Positions 53,537 to 63,407 of a stretch of 64,000 nt of DNA are shown here, piece after piece. The stretch is from Polyangia bacterium (GTDB taxonomy: Bacteria > Myxococcota_A > Polyangia > Nannocystales > Nannocystaceae). Within the stretch, counting starts at the first letter, position 1. Each line of letters opens with the position of its first letter. The stretch is from contig JAUIKS010000001.1 in the NCBI GenBank assembly GCA_030430565.1, positions 186,001-250,000 of the forward strand, given 5' to 3'. The notes under the pieces were generated by a model. It saw nothing but the letters and a program-made list of their open reading frames with translations. It ran no database searches and was not told the origin of the DNA. The position numbers and the translations under genes are program-made.

Positions 53537-55427
53537 GCGGTCATCGAGAGGTCGGCGCCGGGCGCTCTTGATCGGCTGTCAGACCTACGGCCTCGCGGGC
53601 GTCGACAACGACATCGCGGCGGTCCGGGCCTGGCTCGCCCCGGGCTTCGAACTCGACGTGCGCACGGGCGCACGCGCGACGCGTGACGCGATCGTGGCGG
53701 CCTACAACTCGTTGATCGAGAACACGCGGGCCGGCGACGTCGCGCTCGTCTATTACTCGGGTCACGGCTGCTCGCTCCCCGACCCTGGCGACGCGCGAGG
53801 GCGGTCGCGAATTCAGCACCTCGTCCCGACAGACTTCAGCGCCGACCCGCGCGCGCCGTTTCGCGGGATCACCTCGACCGAGCTGTCGGCGCTGCAGCTG
53901 CGCTTGACCGAGAAGACCGCGAACGTGAGCGTGATCCTCGACTGCTGCTACGCGGCGAGGATGAGTCGAGACCTCGCTGTGCGGGCGCGCGCGCTCCCTG
54001 AGCTCGACGGCGCCCGCGACGGCGGCCGCGCCCGCGCGCACCTCGACGCGCTCGGCCCGATCGCGGCGGTTGTGGAGACGAACGAGCGCGCGGTCCGGCT
54101 CGTCGCGTCGAGCATGTGGGAGCCCGCCTACGAGGCCTACGATCCCGTCCTCGGCGCGCATCACGGGCGACTCACGGCCGCGCTGCTGTACGCGGCGCGG
54201 CGCGCCGGATCCCTTGAGCATGTAACGTGGGACATGTTGTATCGCGCGATCCGAGCGCGCGTGCAGTCGTTGCAGCCCGAGCAGCGCCCGGCCGTCGAGG
54301 GCCCCTCGAGCCGCGTGATCTTCGGGCTCAGGCGCGTGAGCGCGGACAACGAGCTCGACTTCGAGCGACGCGCGGGCGCCTCGATCCTGTGCGGCGGTCG
54401 CTTGCACGGGGTCAGCAGCGGAGACCGCTACGAGCTGCTCCCGCGCGGCCCGGCGCCTCGCCGCGCGCGCGCGCGTCCCGAGCTCGTCGTCGAGTCCGTG
54501 GGCTTCGCCGAGAGCGTCGTGCGTGTTGAGCCCGCCGGGGGAGAGGTCGTGGTGCCGGAGCGCGGTCGCGCGGCCTTGGTCGAGCGCGCGTTTCGACGCG
54601 CGCTCGTTCACGTCGACGCGGACGTTCCGCGCGAGCTCGTCAAGTCGTTTCGAGAGAGTCCCTTCGTCGAGATCGCGCAGCGCTCGGCGCGTGCTCACCT
54701 GATCGTGCGCGGCGCGAGCGACCAGCTGGCGCTCCACGACGCGAGCGGGCGCCCGCTCGTCCACCCAGGGCCACGGTCGCCAGAGAACGCGCTCCGTGTG
54801 CTGGCGAGCGTCGAGCAGTACGCGTCGGCGCATGCCCTGCGAGCGCTGGCGGGAACAGGCGAGGGCGGGCTCTCTTCGCGCGTCTCGATCGCCTGGCGAC
54901 GTGTCGACGGGACGGGCTCATGGCCGCTCGCTCCGGCCGGCGAGGCGCTGTTCACCGGCGATCGGATCTGCCTCGATGTCGACAACCGCAGCGAGCGGAC
55001 CCTGTGGGTCAACATCCTCGACATCGGCGTGAGCTATCAAGTCGCGCGCATGACACGATCCGCGCACGAGGGGATCGAGCTCGTCGCGGGCGCGCGCTAC
55101 ACCTTGGGTCGCGACACGCGCGGGCGAGCGGTCGGGATCCGGCTGAGCTGGAGCGACGTGGTCCCGCGCGATGGACCGCGGCTCGAGTCCCTCCTCGTGA
55201 TCGTGACCGGGCGCCCGCTCGACGTCCGCTCGCTCGAGGCCTCCGGCGTGGTCGCGCTTCGCCGGTTGACCGCGGCCAGTCGCCTCGAGGCCGACATCCA
55301 GCAGATCGCGCTTGGCGGTACTCGAGATGTTCGGGCGGAGCTTCCCGCCAGCGCGGCGGAGGATCGCGCCGGCGCGTACATGGTCTCAGAATTCCGGTTC
55401 TTGGCGTTCCCCGGTCCGCGTCGGTAG
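53529..55427 (+). CDS. Second caspase-like protease with DUF4384-like C-terminus
   Basis: 632 aa from ATG 53529, overlapping the end of the first caspase gene by 8 bp, so translation is coupled. Residues 10-240 form a C14 domain with YYSGHG (His79) and VILDCCYA (Cys140), both intact. The middle is Arg-rich; the C-terminal 170 residues (FTGDRICLDVDNRSERTLWV, GVSYQVARM, ELVAGARYTLG) look like DUF4384, found at the end of other bacterial caspases. No signal or membrane helix. It is likely the soluble partner or substrate of the upstream STAND caspase. Confidence 0.85.
   Translation: MSERSSRGRRRALLIGCQTYGLAGVDNDIAAVRAWLAPGFELDVRTGARATRDAIVAAYNSLIENTRAGDVALVYYSGHGCSLPDPGDARGRSRIQHLVPTDFSADPRAPFRGITSTELSALQLRLTEKTANVSVILDCCYAARMSRDLAVRARALPELDGARDGGRARAHLDALGPIAAVVETNERAVRLVASSMWEPAYEAYDPVLGAHHGRLTAALLYAARRAGSLEHVTWDMLYRAIRARVQSLQPEQRPAVEGPSSRVIFGLRRVSADNELDFERRAGASILCGGRLHGVSSGDRYELLPRGPAPRRARARPELVVESVGFAESVVRVEPAGGEVVVPERGRAALVERAFRRALVHVDADVPRELVKSFRESPFVEIAQRSARAHLIVRGASDQLALHDASGRPLVHPGPRSPENALRVLASVEQYASAHALRALAGTGEGGLSSRVSIAWRRVDGTGSWPLAPAGEALFTGDRICLDVDNRSERTLWVNILDIGVSYQVARMTRSAHEGIELVAGARYTLGRDTRGRAVGIRLSWSDVVPRDGPRLESLLVIVTGRPLDVRSLEASGVVALRRLTAASRLEADIQQIALGGTRDVRAELPASAAEDRAGAYMVSEFRFLAFPGPRR
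54217..54238 (-). promoter_or_regulatory. AACATGTC-like repeat inside the second caspase gene, copy D
   Basis: On the minus strand AACATGTC-CCACGT-TACATGCT, again with a 14-bp step and sharing AACATGTCCCA with copy B. It lies in coding sequence (HVTWDM on +), so it may be coincidental. Confidence 0.2.
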
Positions 55428-55468
55428 ACCGAGCTCGTCGACGCCGCGCCGACGCGCCTCGCCGCAGG

Positions 55469-56812
55469 CTACCGCGACAGGCTCAGGACCACGCCCTCTT
55501 CGCTGTCCGGGTCGACGACGAGCAGCTTGCTGCCGTCGGGCGACCAGCGGGCCTCGACACCCTGGCGGTACAGCGGCTGGAGCGAGGGCTGCGCCGCGTT
55601 GGCGTCGATCAGCCAGATCCCCGGGCCCTTGCTCGACTCGACCGCGACCCAGGCGCCGTCGGGCGACCACGCCGGGTTGCGGATCTCGAGCGCGTGCTCG
55701 GTCTCCTGTCCGCTGGCGACGTCGACGAGCACGAGGGTCCCGTAGCCGTAGTCGTAGTCGTCGTAGCCGCCGTACCACTTGCGCGTGCGGACCGCGGCGA
55801 TCCGCTGGCTGTCGGGCGACCAGGCGTACTCCGGGATCACGCCGCCGATGTACGCGGTGCGCGTGGCGACCAGCGCGTCGTGCTTGAGCTCGTCCTCCCA
55901 CGGGTCGGCGATCTTCGCCTTCTCGGCCGTGGCGGGGTTGAAGCTGGCGAGCTCGAGCGCGCCCTCCTGGGCGTCGACGACCCGCGCGAAGTGTTTGCCG
56001 TCCGGGCTGATCGAGGGGAAGTAGCCCTTCATCTCCCGCAGCTTGTCGGTCACGAGCGCGACGCGATCGCCCGAGCCCTTGGTGCGGATCATCGCCACGC
56101 CCGACTGGTGCACGCGGCCCAGCACGCCCGAGTCGTCGGGCGCGAATTGTACGGACCACAGCCCGCTGTCGCCGAACTCCAGCTCGCTCTTGCGCGCGCC
56201 GCTCGCGACCTCGAAGACCGACGCGGGGCCGTGGAACGCGTGGCCGACCGCGATCTTGCTGTTGTCGTGCGACCAGGCCGGCGCCGAGCAATTGCTCGAG
56301 TCCGGGTCATTGCCCCCCTTGCCGGCCGGGAGGCGCAGCGACTTCACCATCGCGCCGTCGGGCGACCGGATCGTCACGCACTTGCTGTCGTGGTAGGCGA
56401 TGTGCTTGCCGTCAAACGACCACGAGGGGCTCGGCGAGCTCGCGCCGAAGGCCCAGGCGACGCCCGCGCCGGCGTGGGAGGCGTCGTCGGCGACCATCTT
56501 AAAGCGTGTCTCTTGGGTCACCTTCGGAAGCACCGCCGGCGCCGTCGGGGCGGGCGCTGTCGTCGGCGCGGTCTCAGTCGGCGCGGTCTTGGTCGGCGCG
56601 GCCTCGGTCGGCGCGGCCTTGGCGGGGCCGGTCACGTCCGTCGGCGTCGCGGGGGCCGGCGTCGCCTGCTTGGCGATCGCCTTGGTCTCGCGCTTGATCT
56701 CCGCGTCCTGCTTGGGGAACAGGGCGTCACAGCCCGTCGTCGTCAGCGTCACCAGCATCGCCGCGGGCGCGCCCCACCGACACAACCATCGAGAACATCC
56801 GTACGCGTGCAC
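55469..56812 (-). CDS. TolB-like beta-propeller lipoprotein
   Basis: 447 aa from GTG 56812, chosen because it gives a proper signal peptide (WLCRWGAPAAMLVTLTTTGC, Cys28); the frame is open to 57151 but that part is Arg-rich noise overlapping the upstream region. A Thr/Ala/Pro linker (APTEAAPTKTAPTE) leads to six or seven PD40/TolB-type blades (PSPSWSFDGKHIAYHDS, PSISPDGKHFARV, YAWSPDSQRIAAVRT, RWSPDGSKLLVVDP). It should be a periplasmic protein-binding propeller. It converges on the second caspase gene. Confidence 0.8.
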   Translation of the reverse strand: MHAYGCSRWLCRWGAPAAMLVTLTTTGCDALFPKQDAEIKRETKAIAKQATPAPATPTDVTGPAKAAPTEAAPTKTAPTETAPTTAPAPTAPAVLPKVTQETRFKMVADDASHAGAGVAWAFGASSPSPSWSFDGKHIAYHDSKCVTIRSPDGAMVKSLRLPAGKGGNDPDSSNCSAPAWSHDNSKIAVGHAFHGPASVFEVASGARKSELEFGDSGLWSVQFAPDDSGVLGRVHQSGVAMIRTKGSGDRVALVTDKLREMKGYFPSISPDGKHFARVVDAQEGALELASFNPATAEKAKIADPWEDELKHDALVATRTAYIGGVIPEYAWSPDSQRIAAVRTRKWYGGYDDYDYGYGTLVLVDVASGQETEHALEIRNPAWSPDGAWVAVESSKGPGIWLIDANAAQPSLQPLYRQGVEARWSPDGSKLLVVDPDSEEGVVLSLSR

Positions 56813-57011
56813 GACGCCCTTGTACCACGCGGGCCCGCGCGGCTGGCTGTCGGCTCGAGCAGGTCTCACGCGTCGACTCGGGCGTCGCCGCGCGCTCGCG
56901 CGCGCCCTTGACCGACCCGCCGCGACGGCGTAGCAGCGTTCCCGAGACTCCTTCGCGCGTCGAGGGAGCTCGAGCAGCTCACCGAGCAGCCTCCCCCCGC
57001 GAGCGAGCACC

Positions 57012-58382
<1,371 letters not shown>

Positions 58383-58416
58383 TCCGCGATGAGCTCGTCT
58401 CGCGGCCCGTGGCGGG

Positions 58417-61137
58417 CTAGTCGCCGATGTAGCCCAGCGCCTTGAGCTCGCTGAGCTCCTCGTCCGAGAGCTTCGCGGCCGGCTTGTACAGCGGCTGATC
58501 GGTCAGCCAGCGCTCGAGGTGATGCGCGAGCTGGCTCGTGGTCCGCGGGCGCGTCGCGCTGATGTCGTCGAGCTCGCTCGGGTCGGTGAACATGTCGTAG
58601 AGCTCGCGGCGGAAGCCGCCCTCGAACACCGGGACCTCGACGAGCTTGTAGCGCTCGGTTCGCACCATCCGGCTGCGCGCCGTGCCCAGCGGCCAGCGCT
58701 CGAACGCGGCCTGCAGGCGCGCGGCGACCTCGGGCGGGACCTCCTCGATCGGCACCGGCGTGCGGGGCAGGGAGTCCACCGAGCGGTCGTAGATGCCGAT
58801 CACGGTCTCGAGCTCGACCCCGGGATCCGCCTTATCCGCCTTCTGCGGCTCCGGCTCGACCGGTCGCTCGCAGATCGAGTAGCGCTCGTCGTGCACGCAG
58901 TAGGTCCCGCCGTTGCGCCCGGTCGCGAGGAAGCCGGTCGCGCCGACGATCGTCAGCGCGCTCGACTCGGCGAAGGAGTGCGTCTCGGCCCGCGGCGGCC
59001 GCGGGGTCTTGTCGTCCCAGCGCCACGAGACGTCGACGCCGTCCATCTCCGGGCGGTCCTCGTAGGGGATCTCGAGCAGCTGCAGGATCGTCGGCATGAC
59101 GTCCTCGCTCTGGATCATCCCGCGATCGACGTGGCCGATCGGCACGCCCGGGCCGCGCATGAGCAGCGGCACGCGCATGGTCGCCTCGTTTAGGCTCGCG
59201 CCGTGGGAGTAGTAGTAGCCGTCCTCGCCGAAGTTCTCACCGTGGTCGGAGGTGAACACCACGATCGAGTCCTCCCAGCGCTCGCGCTCGCGCAGCGCGT
59301 CGATCAGCCGCCCGATCTCGCGGTCGGCGAAGCGGACCGTGGTGTCGTACAGCGCCGAGCAGTCGGCGTGCGCCTCGCGGGCGAGGTTCTCGTGGTTGCC
59401 CACGATCTGCCCGTGCGAGAGCTGTCCGCGACGCTTCTTGCGGAGCAGCGCGCGGCACTTCGGCCCGACGCGCAGGGTCTCGGTCTCCCGCTTCGGCGGC
59501 TCGTAGGGCCAGTGCGGATCGACGTAGTGGACCCACAGAAACAGCGGCTTGTGCTTGCGCGCGCGCTTGAGCAGCTGCAGCGCGCTGTTGGTGACCGAGT
59601 CGGCGTGCGCGTCGCGGAGCTTGTTGCGGTTGACGAGCTTGTCGAAGCCCTTGTTGAAGCGCTGACGCGAGCCGCAGGCGGAGTTCGAGGTGACGCCCAG
59701 GGTCTGGTATCCGCGCTCTTTCAGGAGCTCGGCCAAGAACACGCCGTCATCGACCTTCTCCCACACGTCGCGGGCGCCGTGGTGATGCGGCCACAGGCCC
59801 GTCATCAGCGAGGCCATCGCCGGCGTGGTCTTCGGGAACGCGGTCGTCGAGGCCTCGAACACCACGCCCTCCTGCGCGATCTGGTCGATCGCCGGCGTCC
59901 GCACGTGCGCGCTGCCGTAGGCGCCGACGCGATCGGAGCGGAGCGTGTCGACCGTGATCAGGATGACGTCAGGCCGGCGCTGGTCCTCGAGCTCGGGATC
60001 CTCGTTTTCGTTTTCGTTTTCGCCCTCGTCCTCGTCCTCGTCCTCGTCTTCATCCTCGTCCTCGCTGTCGAGCTCAGCGGTCACCTCGGCCAGCTCGATC
60101 GGCACGATCGGCGGGGCGGGCTCGATGACGTTGGAGAGCTCGCGCGCCGGGTTCTCGCGCAGCATCAGCCACAGCAGCAGCACGGTCACGCCCGCGAGCG
60201 CGATGAACACGGTCTCGCGCGCGAAGCGGAGCAGACGGCGGCGGCGGGTCGGCGGCGCGCGGGGGCCGGTCTGCGCCCGGGGGGAGAGCGCGCCGGGCTT
60301 GAAGCGCTCGACGATCCACTTGAGCAGGAACGCGCCGAAGACCGACACGAGCACCAACCAGATCAGCCAGTGCAGCGCGAAGCCCAGCACCGCGGTGTCG
60401 GTGTGCGGGTAGGCGACGTCGATCGAGTACACCGGCCCGTCGGGCAGGCGCGGCTCGATCGGGTACAGCAGCGTCTCGCTGTCGCGCCGGACCCGGCGCA
60501 TCGAGACGGTCTGGCGCTGGGTCTCGGGATCCTCGGCGACGTGCAGGGTCTTGCCGTAGGTCCGCTTGCCGACCCGCAGCACCAGCAGCTCGACCCCCGG
60601 CTCGAGCCCGCGCACCTGCCACGACACCTTGTTGATCGGGCCGCGGGTCCGCGCGCGCACCGGCGGCGAGCTCACCCGCGCGACGCCGTGGGTCGGCGCG
60701 AGCTCGATGGACTCGCGCATCGTCGGCTCGCCGCCTAGCAGCTCGACGGTCACCACGGCGCTCTCCCCGGGCTCGAGCGCCCGGACGCCGTAGTAGTGCT
60801 CCATCTGCACGAACAGCAGCACCATCGGCAGCGTCGCGAACACGGCCGGGCGCAGGCTGGCGACGAAGAAGCGCAGGTTCCACCACAAAAGCCGCCCCAT
60901 CGAGCGCAGGACCACCCGCGGCTCGTTGTCGAACAGCCGCATCTCCATCAGGTGCGCCTGCATCCGCGCCTGCGAGCGCTCGAGCGCGGTCGGGTTCCCG
61001 ACCCACTTGAACGCGTAGAGCATCAGCAGCCCGAGCAGCAGCGAGAGCAGCACCAAGCTGGCGCCGGCTGGGAGCCAGCCGAGCGCGGCGAGGTAGCCGT
61101 CGAAGACGGCGCTGAAGATGCGACTGAGCGTGTACAC
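58417..61137 (-). CDS. Membrane-anchored sulfatase-superfamily hydrolase
   Basis: 906 aa. The N-terminal part has hydrophobic helices (SLVLLSLLLGLLMLYAFKWV and others up to about 330), with a periplasmic beta domain between, then an acidic (Asp-Glu)n/(Glu-Asn)n tract (about 360-378). The catalytic domain starts PDVILITVDTLRSDRVGAYG (388). At the nucleophile position the sequence reads FPKTTPAMASLMTG instead of C/S-x-P-S-R, so it cannot form formylglycine and probably uses Thr, as phosphotransferases and phosphodiesterases of the fold do. Metal ligands in VVFTSDHGENFGE are intact. It ends in LKALGYIGD, a tail common in this group. Confidence 0.82.
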   Translation of the reverse strand: MYTLSRIFSAVFDGYLAALGWLPAGASLVLLSLLLGLLMLYAFKWVGNPTALERSQARMQAHLMEMRLFDNEPRVVLRSMGRLLWWNLRFFVASLRPAVFATLPMVLLFVQMEHYYGVRALEPGESAVVTVELLGGEPTMRESIELAPTHGVARVSSPPVRARTRGPINKVSWQVRGLEPGVELLVLRVGKRTYGKTLHVAEDPETQRQTVSMRRVRRDSETLLYPIEPRLPDGPVYSIDVAYPHTDTAVLGFALHWLIWLVLVSVFGAFLLKWIVERFKPGALSPRAQTGPRAPPTRRRRLLRFARETVFIALAGVTVLLLWLMLRENPARELSNVIEPAPPIVPIELAEVTAELDSEDEDEDEDEDEDEGENENENEDPELEDQRRPDVILITVDTLRSDRVGAYGSAHVRTPAIDQIAQEGVVFEASTTAFPKTTPAMASLMTGLWPHHHGARDVWEKVDDGVFLAELLKERGYQTLGVTSNSACGSRQRFNKGFDKLVNRNKLRDAHADSVTNSALQLLKRARKHKPLFLWVHYVDPHWPYEPPKRETETLRVGPKCRALLRKKRRGQLSHGQIVGNHENLAREAHADCSALYDTTVRFADREIGRLIDALRERERWEDSIVVFTSDHGENFGEDGYYYSHGASLNEATMRVPLLMRGPGVPIGHVDRGMIQSEDVMPTILQLLEIPYEDRPEMDGVDVSWRWDDKTPRPPRAETHSFAESSALTIVGATGFLATGRNGGTYCVHDERYSICERPVEPEPQKADKADPGVELETVIGIYDRSVDSLPRTPVPIEEVPPEVAARLQAAFERWPLGTARSRMVRTERYKLVEVPVFEGGFRRELYDMFTDPSELDDISATRPRTTSQLAHHLERWLTDQPLYKPAAKLSDEELSELKALGYIGD

Positions 61138-61179
61138 GCGAGACGAGCGTCGTGGTGAGGGGCGGGCGGTGGACGAGCG

Positions 61180-61374
61180 CTAGTCGATGTAGCCGAGGCC
61201 CTGCAGGCGGCGGGCGATCTCCTCGTCCGAGTCGGCGTCCTCGAGCTTCTCCATCTCCTTCTCGAGCACGTGGACGATGAACTCTTCAGCCGACGAGTAG
61301 CCAGCCACGTCCGCGCACTTCTTGATGCGGTTGAACAGGGCCATATCGAGTTTTACGGACTTGCTGCGTGCCAT
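61180..61374 (-). CDS. Small ribbon-helix-helix-like protein
   Basis: 64 aa. MARSKSVKLDMALFNRIKKC gives the N-terminal strand, then SAEEFIVHVLEKEMEKL the second helix, as in CopG/RHH DNA-binding proteins. Its C-terminus SDEEIARRLQGLGYID resembles the last residues of the neighbouring 58417 enzyme (SDEELSELKALGYIGD). Three direct repeats lie just upstream (61401-61432) and could be its operator. It sits between two phosphatase-superfamily genes of the same direction and may regulate them or bind them through the shared tail. Confidence 0.6.
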   Translation of the reverse strand: MARSKSVKLDMALFNRIKKCADVAGYSSAEEFIVHVLEKEMEKLEDADSDEEIARRLQGLGYID

Positions 61375-61400
61375 GGGAGGTGCTGCTTGTGTTGCGATCA

Positions 61401-61432
61401 GTCTGTCTGAGGTCTGTCTTAGAGGTCTGTCT
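61401..61432. repeat. Three GTCTGTCT direct repeats upstream of the RHH-like gene
   Basis: GTCTGTCT starts at 61401, 61412 and 61425, steps of 11 and 13 bp, in the 68-bp gap between the 61443 gene and the RHH-like gene. RHH proteins usually bind tandem short sites about one turn apart. Confidence 0.5.
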
Positions 61433-61442
61433 GTCGTGAGGC

Positions 61443-63407
61443 TCAGTCGCTGGCGCGGTCGAGCACCGACTCGCCGACCATGCCCTCGGGGGGCGTGACG
61501 CCGTAGGCGTCGAGCACCGTGACGGGGATGTCGTGCAGCCGCGGCCTCGAGCCGTCCGCCTTCGCGCGCAGCGGGCGGTTCGTGAACAGCACCCCGGGGA
61601 CCTGCTCGTGCGCCATGCAGTGGTCGCCGATCCACTCGTCCTCGTTGTCCTCGATCACCGCGCTCGGGACGGCGCCCAGGCCTGTCGCGGAGGACATGCG
61701 GTACGGGGGCAGGAAGCCCACGAGGTAGTCGGGCGCGAACTCGAACTCCTCGCCCGCGAAGGACTCCTTCGGCCGGTACAGGCGCTCGACCACCCGCGCG
61801 CCGGTCTCGGGGTCGCGCAGCGCCAGCAGGCGCTCCTCGAGCCGCGCCTCGATCGCCGCGATCTCCTCCTCGCTGACCACGCCCTCGCGCTCGCGCCCGG
61901 CGCGGTTGAGGTACAGGCCGTTGAGGCCCATCGCGTAGACCTGCGTCTTCGACCAGTCGACGTGCAAGAAGCCCGGCGTCTCGCTGACGTTGGCCGGGTC
62001 GTCGAGGGTCAAAAATCCCTCGTCCATCAGCCAGCGGTTGAGGTGGACCTCGCGATCGAAGCGCGCGAAGCCGTGATCCGAGATGATCATCAGCGTGTCG
62101 TCTTCGCCGAGGCGCTCGAGCGTCCAGCCGACCACCGCGTCGGCCTTCTCGTAGATCGGCACGAGCAGGTCGTCGTGGTCGCCCCACAGCATGTGCGCGG
62201 CCTGATCCGTGGTCGAGAAGTAGTAGAACAAGAAGCCGTCGCTCCAGCCCTCGAACACGTGGTGGTACATCTCGATGGTCTCGTCGAAGACCACGTTGGC
62301 CTGCTCCGCGAACTGCTCGCGCGTGAGCACGTGGGCCGAGAGCCCCTTGGTCTCCTCGGCCATGCCCTGGGTGTAGAAGCGCCCGACGGCCGCCGCGAGC
62401 TCGGCCGCGTAGCCGCTCGGGTTGCTCACGCGGACCTCGGGCGACACCGGGTCGATGTTGATCGGGCTGACGTACAGCTTGAAGTTGGGCGAGAGCTCGC
62501 GCAGGTACAGCTTGACGATGCCCGTGCCGCTCTTGAGCACCGGGATCAGCTCAAACTCCAGCGGGATCCACTCGGACCACTCGCCCTCGCGCAGCACCAC
62601 CACCTCGTCGCCGATCTGGATCCGCGCCGCGCGGTGGCCCCGGCGGCCGCGCTCGAGGTCGACGCGCATCGGGATCTCGACCCGCGGAGAGCCCTCGACC
62701 ATCCCGTTCACCGGGCCCCGCAGCGCGGTCTCGACGCGGCCGCGCGCGACCTTGACCTGCTGGATCTCGCCGCCCGAGACGCTCCGGTTGACGTACTCGT
62801 CAGGGTCGTCGGTGAAGTACTGGAACGTGCCGAAGGAGCCGAGCATGTCGGGGGCGCCCATGCCCGCGAGCGCGGCGGTCGAGCTCGGCTGCGGCGGGAA
62901 GTCGGTCGGCATCCGCAGGATCCGGGCCGCGACGCCGCGCTCGGTGAGCAGCTCCCAAAACGCCTGGCCCTTGCGCAGCGGCACCGTGTCGCCGCCGCGC
63001 AGCGGGATCGTGTAGCCCCCGAGGTTGAAGGTCCACGTCGTCGGCGTGACCTCGGCCATCGACGAGAACGGCTCCAGCGTGTGGGGGTGGCGGTGCACGA
63101 AGTCGAACACGCCGTGGCCGCCCGGCGTCATCCCCGTGATCACCGTCGACCACGCGACCGGGCTCTGCGGCGGCATGACGGTCTCGAGCTCGCTGAAGTA
63201 GCCCTTGTCCATGAGCCCCGCGAGGTGCGGCAGCCGGTCTTTGTGCCGGCGGACGAAGTCGGGGTCCATGCCGTCGAAGCCGAGCACCAGCACCTTGGGC
63301 GCCGACGGGTCCGGCCCGCAGCTGCAGCTCGTCGCCAGCAGCGGCGTCACCGTCAGCGCGGCGCCGGCGAGCAGCGCGAGGCCTGTTCTCCGCGAGCGCT
63401 CGCCCAT
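61443..63407 (-). CDS. Alkaline-phosphatase-superfamily phosphodiesterase, lipoprotein
   Basis: 654 aa from ATG 63407, which overlaps the stop of the upstream gene as ATGA; the frame upstream of it is antisense noise. Signal peptide with lipobox LLATSC (Cys28). KVLVLGFDGMDPDFV gives the first metal Asp45; the nucleophile region reads MPPQSPVAWSTVITG, so Ser82 is the likely nucleophile; later motifs are STTDQAAHMLWG and LMIISDHGFARF with the remaining metal ligands. The arrangement is that of nucleotide pyrophosphatase/phosphodiesterase-type enzymes. It ends 68 bp before the RHH-like gene. Confidence 0.85.
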   Translation of the reverse strand: MGERSRRTGLALLAGAALTVTPLLATSCSCGPDPSAPKVLVLGFDGMDPDFVRRHKDRLPHLAGLMDKGYFSELETVMPPQSPVAWSTVITGMTPGGHGVFDFVHRHPHTLEPFSSMAEVTPTTWTFNLGGYTIPLRGGDTVPLRKGQAFWELLTERGVAARILRMPTDFPPQPSSTAALAGMGAPDMLGSFGTFQYFTDDPDEYVNRSVSGGEIQQVKVARGRVETALRGPVNGMVEGSPRVEIPMRVDLERGRRGHRAARIQIGDEVVVLREGEWSEWIPLEFELIPVLKSGTGIVKLYLRELSPNFKLYVSPINIDPVSPEVRVSNPSGYAAELAAAVGRFYTQGMAEETKGLSAHVLTREQFAEQANVVFDETIEMYHHVFEGWSDGFLFYYFSTTDQAAHMLWGDHDDLLVPIYEKADAVVGWTLERLGEDDTLMIISDHGFARFDREVHLNRWLMDEGFLTLDDPANVSETPGFLHVDWSKTQVYAMGLNGLYLNRAGREREGVVSEEEIAAIEARLEERLLALRDPETGARVVERLYRPKESFAGEEFEFAPDYLVGFLPPYRMSSATGLGAVPSAVIEDNEDEWIGDHCMAHEQVPGVLFTNRPLRAKADGSRPRLHDIPVTVLDAYGVTPPEGMVGESVLDRASD

